Below are positions 7,760 through 16,496 of a stretch of DNA of 64,000 bases, piece by piece. Location of the stretch: assembly GCA_003136255.1 (NCBI GenBank), contig PLDT01000350.1:9678-73677 (forward strand), in the 5' to 3' direction. The DNA is from Palsa-504 sp003136255 (lineage in GTDB: Bacteria; Actinomycetota; Actinomycetes; Streptosporangiales; Streptosporangiaceae). A program made the position numbers and the translations under genes. The notes beneath the pieces were generated by a model, which saw nothing but the letters and a program-made list of their open reading frames with translations, was not told the DNA's origin and ran no database searches. How positions within the stretch are numbered: the first letter of the stretch is position 1; every line of letters starts with the position of its first letter.

Positions 7760-10597
7760 TCAGCGATCTGCACCGGCGGCGACCCGGGCCAGGTCGAATC
7801 GCGAATTGACGCCGAGCTTGCCAAAGACATGGCGCAGATGGCCGCTCACGGTGTGCGGCGACAGGAAGAGGTGCTCGGCCACCTCCCGGTTGCTCAGGCC
7901 CTGAGCTACCAGCCGCGCCACGGCCAGCTCGGAGTCCGTCAAAGCAGCCCAGCCACGATCGGGGCGCCGGGCCGGGACCAGGCGGCGGCGCACGCCGACC
8001 GACCACAGTCGCCGCCGCACCCGGCCGGCATCCCAGCTCGCCGCGGCCTCGGTATACAGCACCAAGGCGCGGGTCAACGCGTCTATGCCGGCTTGTGTTC
8101 CGCCGTCATCCAGGGCCACGCGACCCAGATCCTCCAGTGCCGAGGCCAGGGCCAGCGGCCGCGGACCCTGCTCGTAGAGTTCCACGGCCTCGGCTAGATC
8201 CTTCTGACTGTGGTTCTCCAGACCGGTCGCGTGCGCCGCGACGGCTTGCAGTGACCTGACCTCAGGGTTGAGCCGCGCACGTCGGCGAACGGCGTCGGCG
8301 GCGTGTGCCGCGAGCTTAGGGTCGTCCGCGGCGAGCGCGATACGAATCAGCTGGACCTCATCGGTGATGTCCATGGGGAACAACGGAAGCACCGAGGTAC
8401 GCTCGTCCTCGCCGAGGAAGCACAGGCACTCCCGCGCCCGGAGCGGGTCGCCGTCCGCCATCGCCGCCATGGCGAGCAACCAGGCCGCGTGACGGCGGAC
8501 GATGGGAATGTCGCGGCCGAGCATCACCTGGGCGATATCTCCAGCCTGCCGGGCCAGGTTCCGGTCACCTGTGTGAATCGCCACGCGTCCCAGGGCGACG
8601 ACTCCGGCGGCATCCAGGACGCTGACGACCTGGTGCGCGACGTCGGAGGTGAACAGTCGCCCGAGGGTTACCCCAGCGTCGGTGAGCCGGCCCATCTGCA
8701 GCAGGAGCCTGGCCCGCCCGGTCTCGAAGATATTGAGCGCCCAGGCCTGCCGTTCGTGCCGGGCGATGGTGATATTCGCGGTTGATACCTGCAGCGACTC
8801 CTCCAGCCGGTCGACCACGTTCAGGGCGTCGCAGAGCCACTGGGTGGTGAGTTGCCGCCGGGCTTGACCAATGCGCCAGTACTGAGTTGACAACCCGGCC
8901 TGGTCGGCAGCTACCCGACCGCTCCGCTGAGCGCGTTCCACGAGTTCAACTGCCTGCGCGAATCGGTCATCGGCGTAGTACAAGCCGGATTCGGCCAGCT
9001 CTAGGACGAACTGACTGCACGCGTCGCCGGATCTGCCCGCGGCCTGCCGCGCTTCGGGGAGCACCGCGCGCGCTTCGTCCAGTCGGCCCGCGGTGACCAG
9101 ATTGTGCAGCAGGTTGGCGAACAGGAGGGAGCGGAGGTAGGCCGAGATATCCGGCAGGGCCAGACCCTTGTGGCAGGAGTCCGCGCGTATGTCGGGGGAC
9201 AGCGTGAACATGGCGGAGATGATGAGCCGGAAGTCGGCTTCTTCCTCGGGTGGCAGGGCCTGGCGCAGAACGGTGTCGGCGAATTCCTTCGCTTCGTCCC
9301 CGCGCGCGGCGGCGTGCAACCGAACGGCGGTTTTGGACACCAGCGCCCGGCGCAGCCGATGATCGCGCGGTGCGAGCTCCAGGGCCCGCCGGCTCAAGTC
9401 GGCGGCCGCCCCTGGATCGGTGGTTTCCAGCGTGTCGGCGGCCTTCGACAACGTCGTGATCGCGACTTCGTCTCCCGGCTCGGCACTGGCCGCGAGCCGG
9501 GCCGCGACCTCGAGCGGTAGGGCGCCACGGGCCATGAGCACGGTGGCGGCCTGCCGATCCAGGGCCCGGCTCACCGACCGGGGCAAGCTGGCCCGGACCG
9601 TCTCGAGGATCAAGTCGTGCCTGAAGGTGAGCAGGTTGTCGCTTTCAACGAAGAGGCCGGCCTGCAGCATCTCTTCCACGGGGCCCATCAACGCCGAAGG
9701 CGGGCGCTCGAGCATCGCGGCTAGGTCGTCGAACGGGAACCGCCGACCGAGGGCCGTGGCCACGGCTGCGACCTGATGCGCCAGCTCGGACATCTGGTCC
9801 AATCGCCACCGCATGGTTTCCCCCGCCCGGCGCGGAAGCCGGGTCTCCGCCAACTCTGCCCGTCCGGACTCGATCCGCACGAGCCGCTCTTCTCTCAGGC
9901 CCGAAACCATTTCAACCAGGAAGAACGGGTTACCGCCTGCCCGTTCGGCCATCTTGAGCAAGCCGCTGTCGGGTTCGGCTTGCACGATGCTGGCCGTCAG
10001 TTGCCGCACGGCCCCCTCATCGAGGGGGTGCAGAACCATCTTCTCGGCCCCGTTGTGCTCCAGGTAGCCAAGGGCGCTCTTGAGCTGGCGGGATCCGGGG
10101 CTGGGCCGGAACGCCAGAACCCAGGCCACCGGAACCGTCGCCAGGCGGTTCGGGAGAGCTCGCAGCGCGGCCGCCGTGCCGCCGTCTGTCCATTGCAAGT
10201 CGTCAAGACAGATCAGAAGTGGCGTCTGGCGCGCTGCGCGTTCGAGCAAACCCTGAAGGTCCTGCAGGACCCAGTACCTCTGTTCGGGCAGCGTACGCGG
10301 GTCCGGGAGCTCAGCTCGGTCCAAGATCGGGTCAGGCCCCTCGAACAGCGCCGCCATCAGCGTCGCTAGTTCGACCATGCTGTCGCCCGGATCAGCCGCG
10401 CTGATCCCGATTCGGAAACCGCGGCGCCGCGCCACCGCCGCCGCTTCGTCGAGGAGTCGGCTTTTGCCCATCCCGGCGTCCCCTTCGACCAGGACCACCG
10501 CGCCGGCGCCGCCGCGGGCCCGGCTGAGCTGCTCACTCAACGCGGTCATTTGGGCGTCTCGGCCGCAGAACGGTACCGGCATGCTCACCACCGTCAC
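7760..10597 (-). CDS. LuxR-family LAL-type STAND transcriptional regulator
   Basis: A 945-residue regulator built like the one at 4102: FCGRDAQM at the N-terminus, Walker A GDAGMGKS (39-46), Walker B LLICLDDLQWTD, a long helical repeat middle, and a C-terminal LuxR domain (LTDSELAVARLVAQGLSNREVAEHLFLSPHTVSGHL). The start is the GTG at 10597, whose last two bases are part of the TGA stop of the TetR gene (GTGA), so the pair is coupled. Expression is therefore probably set by the TetR promoter and its palindrome at 11233-11248. Targets unknown. Confidence 0.9.
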   Translation of the reverse strand: MTVVSMPVPFCGRDAQMTALSEQLSRARGGAGAVVLVEGDAGMGKSRLLDEAAAVARRRGFRIGISAADPGDSMVELATLMAALFEGPDPILDRAELPDPRTLPEQRYWVLQDLQGLLERAARQTPLLICLDDLQWTDGGTAAALRALPNRLATVPVAWVLAFRPSPGSRQLKSALGYLEHNGAEKMVLHPLDEGAVRQLTASIVQAEPDSGLLKMAERAGGNPFFLVEMVSGLREERLVRIESGRAELAETRLPRRAGETMRWRLDQMSELAHQVAAVATALGRRFPFDDLAAMLERPPSALMGPVEEMLQAGLFVESDNLLTFRHDLILETVRASLPRSVSRALDRQAATVLMARGALPLEVAARLAASAEPGDEVAITTLSKAADTLETTDPGAAADLSRRALELAPRDHRLRRALVSKTAVRLHAAARGDEAKEFADTVLRQALPPEEEADFRLIISAMFTLSPDIRADSCHKGLALPDISAYLRSLLFANLLHNLVTAGRLDEARAVLPEARQAAGRSGDACSQFVLELAESGLYYADDRFAQAVELVERAQRSGRVAADQAGLSTQYWRIGQARRQLTTQWLCDALNVVDRLEESLQVSTANITIARHERQAWALNIFETGRARLLLQMGRLTDAGVTLGRLFTSDVAHQVVSVLDAAGVVALGRVAIHTGDRNLARQAGDIAQVMLGRDIPIVRRHAAWLLAMAAMADGDPLRARECLCFLGEDERTSVLPLFPMDITDEVQLIRIALAADDPKLAAHAADAVRRRARLNPEVRSLQAVAAHATGLENHSQKDLAEAVELYEQGPRPLALASALEDLGRVALDDGGTQAGIDALTRALVLYTEAAASWDAGRVRRRLWSVGVRRRLVPARRPDRGWAALTDSELAVARLVAQGLSNREVAEHLFLSPHTVSGHLRHVFGKLGVNSRFDLARVAAGADR

Positions 10598-11195
10598 CCG
10601 TCCCGCTTCAGGACGCGCTGTTTCAGCGCGGCGGCGGTGCTGGCCAGAATCTGCCCGGACAGGTCGGGGTCGTCGACGGCCCGGGCTACGCAGATCGCGC
10701 CGACGAGGGCGCTGAGGGTGAGAACCGCTTCGCGTTCTGCCGCCTGGCGGTCGGCGTGGCCGGTGAGGTCGGCGTGGCCGGTGAGGCCGGTGAGNNGAGG
10801 CATTCCTTCACCTGGCGAGTGTAGGAACCGCGTTCCGGCCCGGCGGCGCGGGCGGCATCCGCGGCGACCCCGGCTACCCCGCAGCCCGACTCGGGATGAT
10901 CCCGGTGCCAGGGGCTGAGGTAACCGTCGACGAGCGCGGTATAACCCTGCTCCCCGCCGGTCTGGCCGACCGCGATCGTCCATGCGCTGCCCTGCGTCAG
11001 AGCCCGCTGCACGGCTTCTGCGACGAGCTGTTGTCGGGACTCGAAGTGCCGGTAGAAACCGCCGTGGGTCAGCCCGGCTTCCTCCATCAGGTCGGCGACG
11101 ACGAGACCGCCGATGCCGTCGCGGCGGATCCGGGCCGCGGCGATGTCCAGGATGCGGTCGTGGCTGGCCGCCTTGGCCGCTCGAGACGTGCCCAC
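10594..11195 (-). CDS. TetR-family regulator, interrupted by an assembly gap
   Basis: The N-terminal part has a TetR helix-turn-helix (DRILDIAAARIRRDG, LMEEAGLTHGGFYRHFESR). The C-terminal part (TLSALVGAICVARAVDDPDL) matches the ligand domain of TetR_C groups but lies in another frame. The join is at the NN at 10795-10796, flanked by an 18-bp tandem repeat, so the frame change is most simply a collapsed repeat in the assembly. The GTG start at 11195 is assumed. The stop overlaps the start of the LuxR gene (GTGA). A 16-bp imperfect palindrome lies ~38 bp upstream. Probably autoregulatory; ligand unknown. Confidence 0.75.
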
Positions 11196-11232
11196 GGTGG
11201 ACCCTCCGGCTGCGAGAGTTCTGGACCAGCAA

Positions 11233-11248
11233 GATGATACCTGTCATC
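11233..11248. promoter_or_regulatory. Candidate TetR operator
   Basis: GATGATACCTGTCATC is an imperfect 16-bp palindrome (5-bp outer arms GATGA/TCATC plus an inner A/T match). It lies ~38 bp upstream of the TetR start, where an autoregulatory operator is expected. Inferred from symmetry and position only. Confidence 0.4.
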
Positions 11249-11304
11249 CTCTTGGTCCCCGCACCGGGGCCGCCACGGGGCCCCGGTGCGGCCGGGGGGA
11301 TTGA

Positions 11305-12261
11305 TCAGGGATGGACCGGACCGCTCGGGCCCTTGTCCAGGCGCAGCGACTGCATGATCTGGAAGGTCGTGGTGTAGGTGAATTCCTCGATGTCCGCGGC
11401 GGCCAGCACGCCGGTGTACTTGGCGACCACGGGCGCGGCGGCACGTTCGGTGACGGCATCGAGGTGGCCCTTGACGCCAGCCCAGACGTTCACCCCGCCC
11501 GCCACGTAATAAGGCACCGGGTTGACGCTCTCCAGGGCCTCCCTGGAGCTGGCCTCGATGTCGGCGATGTACTGCTGGTGCAGGGCGACGTCTTCGCGGG
11601 TGGCGAGCCTGCCGAGGTGCCCGCTGATGAAGTGCGTCCACGGGTAGGACAGCACGGTGTCCGGGGCGGCCATGTACCCCTGCACGTCCTCGGACAGGTT
11701 GACGTTGTAGATCGGCACCCAGCCGGCGTTGACAACGTCGATGAACATCAAGGTGTCGTGGTCGGGGAAGTGGATGTAGATATTGTCCGGCGTGTGGTTG
11801 GAGCCGCGCCAGGCCAGTTCGACGCGCTCGCCGCCTACCTCCAGCGTGTAGGTGTCGGCGAAGGTCACGTCGGGCACGGGCCGGGCCGGGTCGTCGTCCC
11901 GCAGCAGCAGTCGCCGGGTCTCCTCGTGCCCGATCCGGACGATGTTGTCGAAGAGCGAGGAGGCCGCGCCGTGGTCGGCGTGGTGGTGGGAGTAGACCAG
12001 GTGGGTCACCGCGTTGGTCACGCCGTTGGCGGCGGCGATCTCGTCCACGGCCCGCCGTAGGTTACCGCCGATGCTCGGCGGCGCGTCGAACAGCACCACG
12101 CCGTCGGGAGTGGTCAAGAACGCGGACTGGTAGACGCCGTCGGTGACCCAGTAGAGGTTCCGCTCGACCCGCCCGACGTAGTAGCCCTGGTCGTTGAGGG
12201 CGGGGCCAAGCGCGGACTGGGGGATCGGCGCGTAGTCGGACAGGTCGCCTGGTGATGTCAC
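11305..12261 (-). CDS. MBL-fold metallo-hydrolase
   Basis: A 318-residue metallo-beta-lactamase-fold protein. The metal motif HHHADH (residues 92-97) and further ligand histidines in GSNHTPDN and ISGHLGR are present, so a dinuclear metal site is expected. There is no secretion signal. GGGAGA lies just before the GTG start at 12261. It is divergent from the LuxR gene at 12501 with a 239-bp shared spacer, so that regulator may control it. The fold covers lactonases, thioesterases and related hydrolases; nothing visible settles the substrate. Confidence 0.88.
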   Translation of the reverse strand: MTSPGDLSDYAPIPQSALGPALNDQGYYVGRVERNLYWVTDGVYQSAFLTTPDGVVLFDAPPSIGGNLRRAVDEIAAANGVTNAVTHLVYSHHHADHGAASSLFDNIVRIGHEETRRLLLRDDDPARPVPDVTFADTYTLEVGGERVELAWRGSNHTPDNIYIHFPDHDTLMFIDVVNAGWVPIYNVNLSEDVQGYMAAPDTVLSYPWTHFISGHLGRLATREDVALHQQYIADIEASSREALESVNPVPYYVAGGVNVWAGVKGHLDAVTERAAAPVVAKYTGVLAAADIEEFTYTTTFQIMQSLRLDKGPSGPVHP

Positions 12262-12407
12262 GGTATCTCCCTTGAAACTCGCGCACGTCCCTGGCGGCCG
12301 TGCGAGCCCTGACCGACCCAGGCTCGCCGCCAGGCAGGTGAGAGGTCCTCACCAGATCCTGGTGATTTGCCGGACCGGGCCACGCGGGACGGGAGGTTCG
12401 CGCCCGG

Positions 12408-12435
12408 TTGACAGCACCTGTGCTGGCCTGATACC
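12408..12435 (+). promoter_or_regulatory. Candidate sigma-70-type promoter for LuxR gene 12501
   Basis: TTGACA (12408-12413), a 16-bp spacer and GATACC (12430-12435), facing the LuxR gene whose start is ~65 nt on. The same GATACC hexamer ends the 22-nt elements at 1523, 3963 and 6937, which lack a good -35. Confidence 0.45.
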
Positions 12436-12500
12436 GAGAGAGGGGGCCAGGACTGGGTCACCAACGCTCGGGTGTCAGGCGTACATATCAAGGCAGGCCT

Positions 12501-15140
12501 TTGAAGGTGGCTCACGCGAATCCCCGGCTGATCGACCGGAGCGAGCTTCTCGCTGCCCTAGCTCGCGCGGCGGCAGGGAAGGTGACGATCATTTCGGCTC
12601 CGGCCGGCAGCGGGAAGACGTCGCTGCTGCGCGCCTGGGCCGACGGTCAGGGCCAGGGTCAGCAGCGGCTCGCCATGCTGCAGGTACCACGCGATCAGCA
12701 AGACGCCCAGCAGTTCTGGCTGGCCCTGCTCGACGCGGTCCGTCACGCCTCGGCCACGACCGGCCGCACGGGACCGCCGGCGGCGACGCCCGATTTCAAC
12801 GCGCCCGCGATGGTTGACCGGGTGCTATCGGAGCTCGCCGACGCTCGCGGCGACGTCACGCTGGTGATAGATGATCTGCACGAGCTGAATTCGCCGGAGG
12901 CCCTCGGTCAGCTCACCCGGTTGCTGACCAACCTTCCTCCGCACGCGCATGCGCTGCTGACCACGCGTCACGATCTGCGGCTGGGCCTGCATCAGCTGCG
13001 CCTGGCCGGCGAACTAGCCGAGATCCGCGCGGCCGACCTGCGCTTCACCGAGCGCGAAACACGCATGCTGCTCGACGCCTCGGGTATCGCGCTGTCCGAG
13101 GCCGGGGCAGCGCTGCTGCACGAGCGAACGGAGGGGTGGGCCGCGGGCCTTCGGCTCGCGGCGATCTCCCTGGCTGGTCACCCCGACCCCGAGCGGTTCG
13201 TCGCGGAATTCTCCGGCAGCGACCGCACGGTCGCGGAGTACCTGATCGCCGAAATGCTGGAGCGTCAGCCAGCCGACGTCCAGGATCTGCTCCTGCGCAC
13301 CTCCCTGCTCGACCGGGTCAACGGCGAACTGGCCGACGTGCTGACCGGCCGCTTTGGATCGGAGCGCATCCTGCTGGAACTTGCGGACGCGAACACCTTC
13401 GTCGTGCCGCTGGACCCCGAGCGCACCTGGTTCCGCTACCACCACCTGTTCGGGGACCTGCTCCGGCTGGAGCTACGCCGGACGCTGCCCGAGGAAGTGC
13501 CGGTGCTGCACCGGCGCGCCGCCGGGTGGTTCATCCGGCAGGGCCAGGTGGTCGACGCCATCCGGCACACCCAGGCAGCGGGCGACTGGCCCGATGCGGC
13601 CCGGCTGCTCGCCGACCATTCGTTCAGCTTGACGCTCGACGGGCAAACCCAGACCATGCTGGCGCTGGTGCGGGCCTTCCCGCCGGGCCGCGATCACCCC
13701 GAGCTGGCCCTGGTCCGCGCCGGGGGTGACCTGGTCCAGGGACGCCTGGACGAGGCGGCCGCCCACCTGGCGGTCGCCGAGACGTACGCCGAGACGGCGC
13801 CGCCGGATCGCCGGCGCCGCCTCCAGGTGGCGATCGCGTCGCTCAAGCTGTCGCTGGCCAGGCGGCGCGGCCACCTGGCCGGGGTCATCGAGCAGGTCAG
13901 GTTCCTCGCCTCGCCGGTAACCGGGCAGTCCGACGAAGACATCGCCTTGGGCAGCGACCTGCGAGCCGTCGCGCTGATGAACCTGGGCACCGTCGAGGCG
14001 TGGACGCTCGGGCTGCCAGACGCCGAACGTCATCTCCGCCACGGCGCCGTCCTGGCCCGGGAGATCGGCCGGCCTTACCTCGAAGTCGGCTGTCTCGCCC
14101 AGCTCGGTTTCGCGTCGAAGATCGACCCGTTCATCACGACCCAGCGGCGCTGCCGGGAAGCAATCGAGCTCGCCGAGCGGTACGGCTGGGGCGCCGAACC
14201 GGTGATCGCGCCCGCGCTGATGACGCTGGCCGGCACGATGGTGTGGCTGGGCGAGTTCGACGAGGCCGAGCGATGGCTGCAGCGCACCGCGCGGGCCCTG
14301 CAAACCGATACCGGGCCGGACATCACGCTGCTGCTGCACCACACGGCTGCGATACTGCACGCCTGCCGCGGCCGCCGCCATGAGGCGTTCGAGGAGTTCA
14401 GCGCGGCCGAAGACCTGCGATCCCAGCTCGAGGGATCGCACGCGCTGGCGAGCCAGGTGACCGGCTGGATGCTGGCCACCCAAGCCCGGCTCGGGCGGCC
14501 GGGCGAAGCCCGTGTGGCGCTCGCGGCGCTCGATGACGAGCGGGCTGGCTCCGGTGAGATCCGTAATGCTGGCGCGGTGATCTGCCTCGCCGAAGGCGAT
14601 CCGGCCGGAGCCCTGGGCGCGCTGCGGCAGGTTCTGGACGGCACGGCCCCGGTCATCGGTTACGTGACGGTCGTGGAGGCGCACCTGCTCGCCGGGCTCG
14701 CCCACCGTGAACTCGGTAACCAGCGCGCGGCGAACCACGCCGCTGAACGCGCCCTGGCCCTGGCCGAGTCTGACCGGCTCGTCCTGCCGTTCGCGATGAC
14801 GTTCTCCGGGGAGTTGCTCGAGGCCCTGCCGCGGCATGAGACAGCGCACGCCGCCCTGCTCACCGACATACTCGACATCCTGCACGGCTCATCAGTGGCG
14901 GCCGGACATCAACCGCCGCCGGCCGATGCCGAAGAGCTCAGCCCAGGCGAGCTCAGGGTGCTGCGATACCTCCCGACGAACTTGTCCCGGCCAGAGATCG
15001 CCAGCGAGCTGTCCGTCTCGGTGAACACCGTCAACACGCACGTCCGCAACATCTACGCCAAGCTGCAGGCCCGTGATCGCTCCTCGGCGGTGCGGCGTGC
15101 GCGAGAGCTGCGCCTACTGGCAGCAGGCCGCACGCCTTAG
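12501..15140 (+). CDS. MalT-type LuxR STAND transcriptional regulator
   Basis: An 879-residue regulator of the MalT/LAL type. It opens LIDRSELLAAL, with Walker A APAGSGKTS (33-41), Walker B VTLVIDDLHEL (~115-125) and the characteristic TEGWAAGLRLAA and FRYHHLFGDLL motifs of MalT-like AAA domains. A TPR-like middle and a C-terminal LuxR domain (LSPGELRVLRYLPTNLSRPEIASELSVSVNTVNTHVR) follow. The start is a TTG at 12501 after AAGGCAGG. It is divergent from the MBL-fold gene. It is the third giant LuxR regulator within 11 kb but belongs to a different subgroup from the other two. Confidence 0.9.
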   Translation: MKVAHANPRLIDRSELLAALARAAAGKVTIISAPAGSGKTSLLRAWADGQGQGQQRLAMLQVPRDQQDAQQFWLALLDAVRHASATTGRTGPPAATPDFNAPAMVDRVLSELADARGDVTLVIDDLHELNSPEALGQLTRLLTNLPPHAHALLTTRHDLRLGLHQLRLAGELAEIRAADLRFTERETRMLLDASGIALSEAGAALLHERTEGWAAGLRLAAISLAGHPDPERFVAEFSGSDRTVAEYLIAEMLERQPADVQDLLLRTSLLDRVNGELADVLTGRFGSERILLELADANTFVVPLDPERTWFRYHHLFGDLLRLELRRTLPEEVPVLHRRAAGWFIRQGQVVDAIRHTQAAGDWPDAARLLADHSFSLTLDGQTQTMLALVRAFPPGRDHPELALVRAGGDLVQGRLDEAAAHLAVAETYAETAPPDRRRRLQVAIASLKLSLARRRGHLAGVIEQVRFLASPVTGQSDEDIALGSDLRAVALMNLGTVEAWTLGLPDAERHLRHGAVLAREIGRPYLEVGCLAQLGFASKIDPFITTQRRCREAIELAERYGWGAEPVIAPALMTLAGTMVWLGEFDEAERWLQRTARALQTDTGPDITLLLHHTAAILHACRGRRHEAFEEFSAAEDLRSQLEGSHALASQVTGWMLATQARLGRPGEARVALAALDDERAGSGEIRNAGAVICLAEGDPAGALGALRQVLDGTAPVIGYVTVVEAHLLAGLAHRELGNQRAANHAAERALALAESDRLVLPFAMTFSGELLEALPRHETAHAALLTDILDILHGSSVAAGHQPPPADAEELSPGELRVLRYLPTNLSRPEIASELSVSVNTVNTHVRNIYAKLQARDRSSAVRRARELRLLAAGRTP

Positions 15141-15158
15141 CCCTTACAGTGCTAGCCC

Positions 15159-15464
15159 TTAAAGGGCCACCCAGCCTGTGGCGATCTGGGCGGGGGCAGC
15201 TTCGGTGCCCAGCCGGCAGCGGAGGCTGACCTGACCGGGCGGGACCTCCTCCACGCTGAACCGCCCCAGCGCGTCGGCCTGCACGGTGACGACGCCCCGG
15301 ATCTCCACCACGCCGGATTGCCCGGGAATCAGCCGGCCAGCCAGCCGCCGGGACTCGCCGCCGCCGGTGATCTCGAGCTCGATCACCAGCCCGCTGGTCC
15401 GGAACGACAGCTGCCGCCGTTCCGGCGAGCCATCGTGCCCCGGATCTCGCCCTTCCGTTTTCAT
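15159..15464 (-). CDS. Small conserved hypothetical protein, beta-sandwich-like
   Basis: A 101-residue soluble protein with alternating hydrophobic strands (LSFRTSGLVIELEI, RLAGRLIPG, GVVEIRG, DALGRFSVEEVPPGQVSLRCRL) ending in a GWVAL tail. The pattern resembles small carboxypeptidase-regulatory-like domain proteins that I recall beside ECF sigma factors and CHAT proteins in actinomycetes, but no such partner is here. A weak GCCCTT/AAGGGC symmetry overlaps its stop. It may be a last, unlinked member of the sugar operon upstream. Function unknown. Confidence 0.55.
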   Translation of the reverse strand: MKTEGRDPGHDGSPERRQLSFRTSGLVIELEITGGGESRRLAGRLIPGQSGVVEIRGVVTVQADALGRFSVEEVPPGQVSLRCRLGTEAAPAQIATGWVAL

Positions 15465-15527
15465 GACGATACTCTAGCCGGCACGACTATGGCCGACCAT
15501 CTGATTGGGTTGCCTTTTCGCNNGTGC

Positions 15528-16496
15528 TCAGATCGGCTTGAGCCGGTCCCGGGCCGCGGCCACGTCGGCGGCGGTCGGCGGGTCGTTGCCCCGCCGCTCG
15601 CAGTTGATCGAGGCCACCAGGATCGCGTCGTCCAGGGCCCCGGATAGCTCGCCGGAGGGGCAGCGGGCCAGGTCGGCGGGCGCATACTGGCCCCGCCCGA
15701 GCAGCGATCCGATCAGCCCGGCGGTAAACGAGTCCCCGGCGCCCACCGTGTCGGCCACGACCACGTCGAGCGCGGGCCGACGGACCGACCAGCCCTGGGC
15801 GGTGTAGGCGTAGGCCCCGTCCGCGGAGCTGGTGATGACCACCACGGTCGCGCCCAGCTGCAGCCAGTGCCGGGCGACCTCCGCTGGCGTCAGGTCAGGG
15901 TAGAGCCACGCGATGTCGTCCGTGCTCGCCTTGGCCAGGTGGGCCAGGCCGATGGCGCGCTCGACCACCCGCCGCCCGTGCCCGGGATCGGCCAGCAATC
16001 CGGGCCGGACGTTCGGGTCATAGGTAATGAGCACGTCGCCGCGCCCGTGCATCTGACCGGCGAGTTCCAGGATCCGAGCGTCGCCCGGCGGCGTCCAGGA
16101 CGCGATCGACCCGAAGTGCAGCACGGCGGCCTGCGCTGGCGCGCGGCCGGTCTCCTCGGTCGTCCACTGCCAGTCCGCGGTGCCGTCGAGGTAGAAGTCG
16201 TAGCTGGCCCGGGCCGCAGCGTCCAGGGACACCACGGCCAGCGTGGACTGCTCCGCGGCGCTCGGCGCGGAGCCCAGGTCGATGCCCTCGGCCTGGGCGT
16301 GATCGCGCAGGATCCGGCCGAACGCCGTGTCGCCCAGCCGCGCCATCAGGGTCGCGTGGTGCCCGAGACGGGCCAGGCCGATCGCGACGTTGTACGGGCT
16401 CCCGCCCGGCACGGCCTGGAACGTCTGTGGCGCCCCGGCGGGGATGAGGTCGATGATCGCCTCGCCGATGACGGTAACCCCGGCCCGGCCCGTCAT
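15528..16496 (-). CDS. PfkB-family carbohydrate kinase (fructokinase-like)
   Basis: A 322-residue ribokinase-fold kinase. It begins TVIGEAIIDLIP and has GGSPYNVAIGLARLG (PfkB signature 1 region) and DTVGAGDSFTAG (signature 2, with the catalytic Asp and anion hole). It phosphorylates a sugar with ATP, most likely fructose or a related hexose by similarity of the N-terminus. Its ATG overlaps the TGA of the LacI gene (ATGA), so it is the last gene of the sugar-transport operon. An assembly gap (15522-15523) follows the stop codon directly. Confidence 0.9.
   Translation of the reverse strand: MTGRAGVTVIGEAIIDLIPAGAPQTFQAVPGGSPYNVAIGLARLGHHATLMARLGDTAFGRILRDHAQAEGIDLGSAPSAAEQSTLAVVSLDAAARASYDFYLDGTADWQWTTEETGRAPAQAAVLHFGSIASWTPPGDARILELAGQMHGRGDVLITYDPNVRPGLLADPGHGRRVVERAIGLAHLAKASTDDIAWLYPDLTPAEVARHWLQLGATVVVITSSADGAYAYTAQGWSVRRPALDVVVADTVGAGDSFTAGLIGSLLGRGQYAPADLARCPSGELSGALDDAILVASINCERRGNDPPTAADVAAARDRLKPI

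Noticed and set aside
9012..9020. Further copy of the TGACTGCAC block
   Set aside because: Inside the LuxR coding sequence and without the GATACC block at the right spacing, so a chance match.
15141..15165. Terminator at the end of LuxR gene 12501
   Set aside because: GCCCTT/AAGGGC is short, has almost no loop, and overlaps the stop of the opposite gene.
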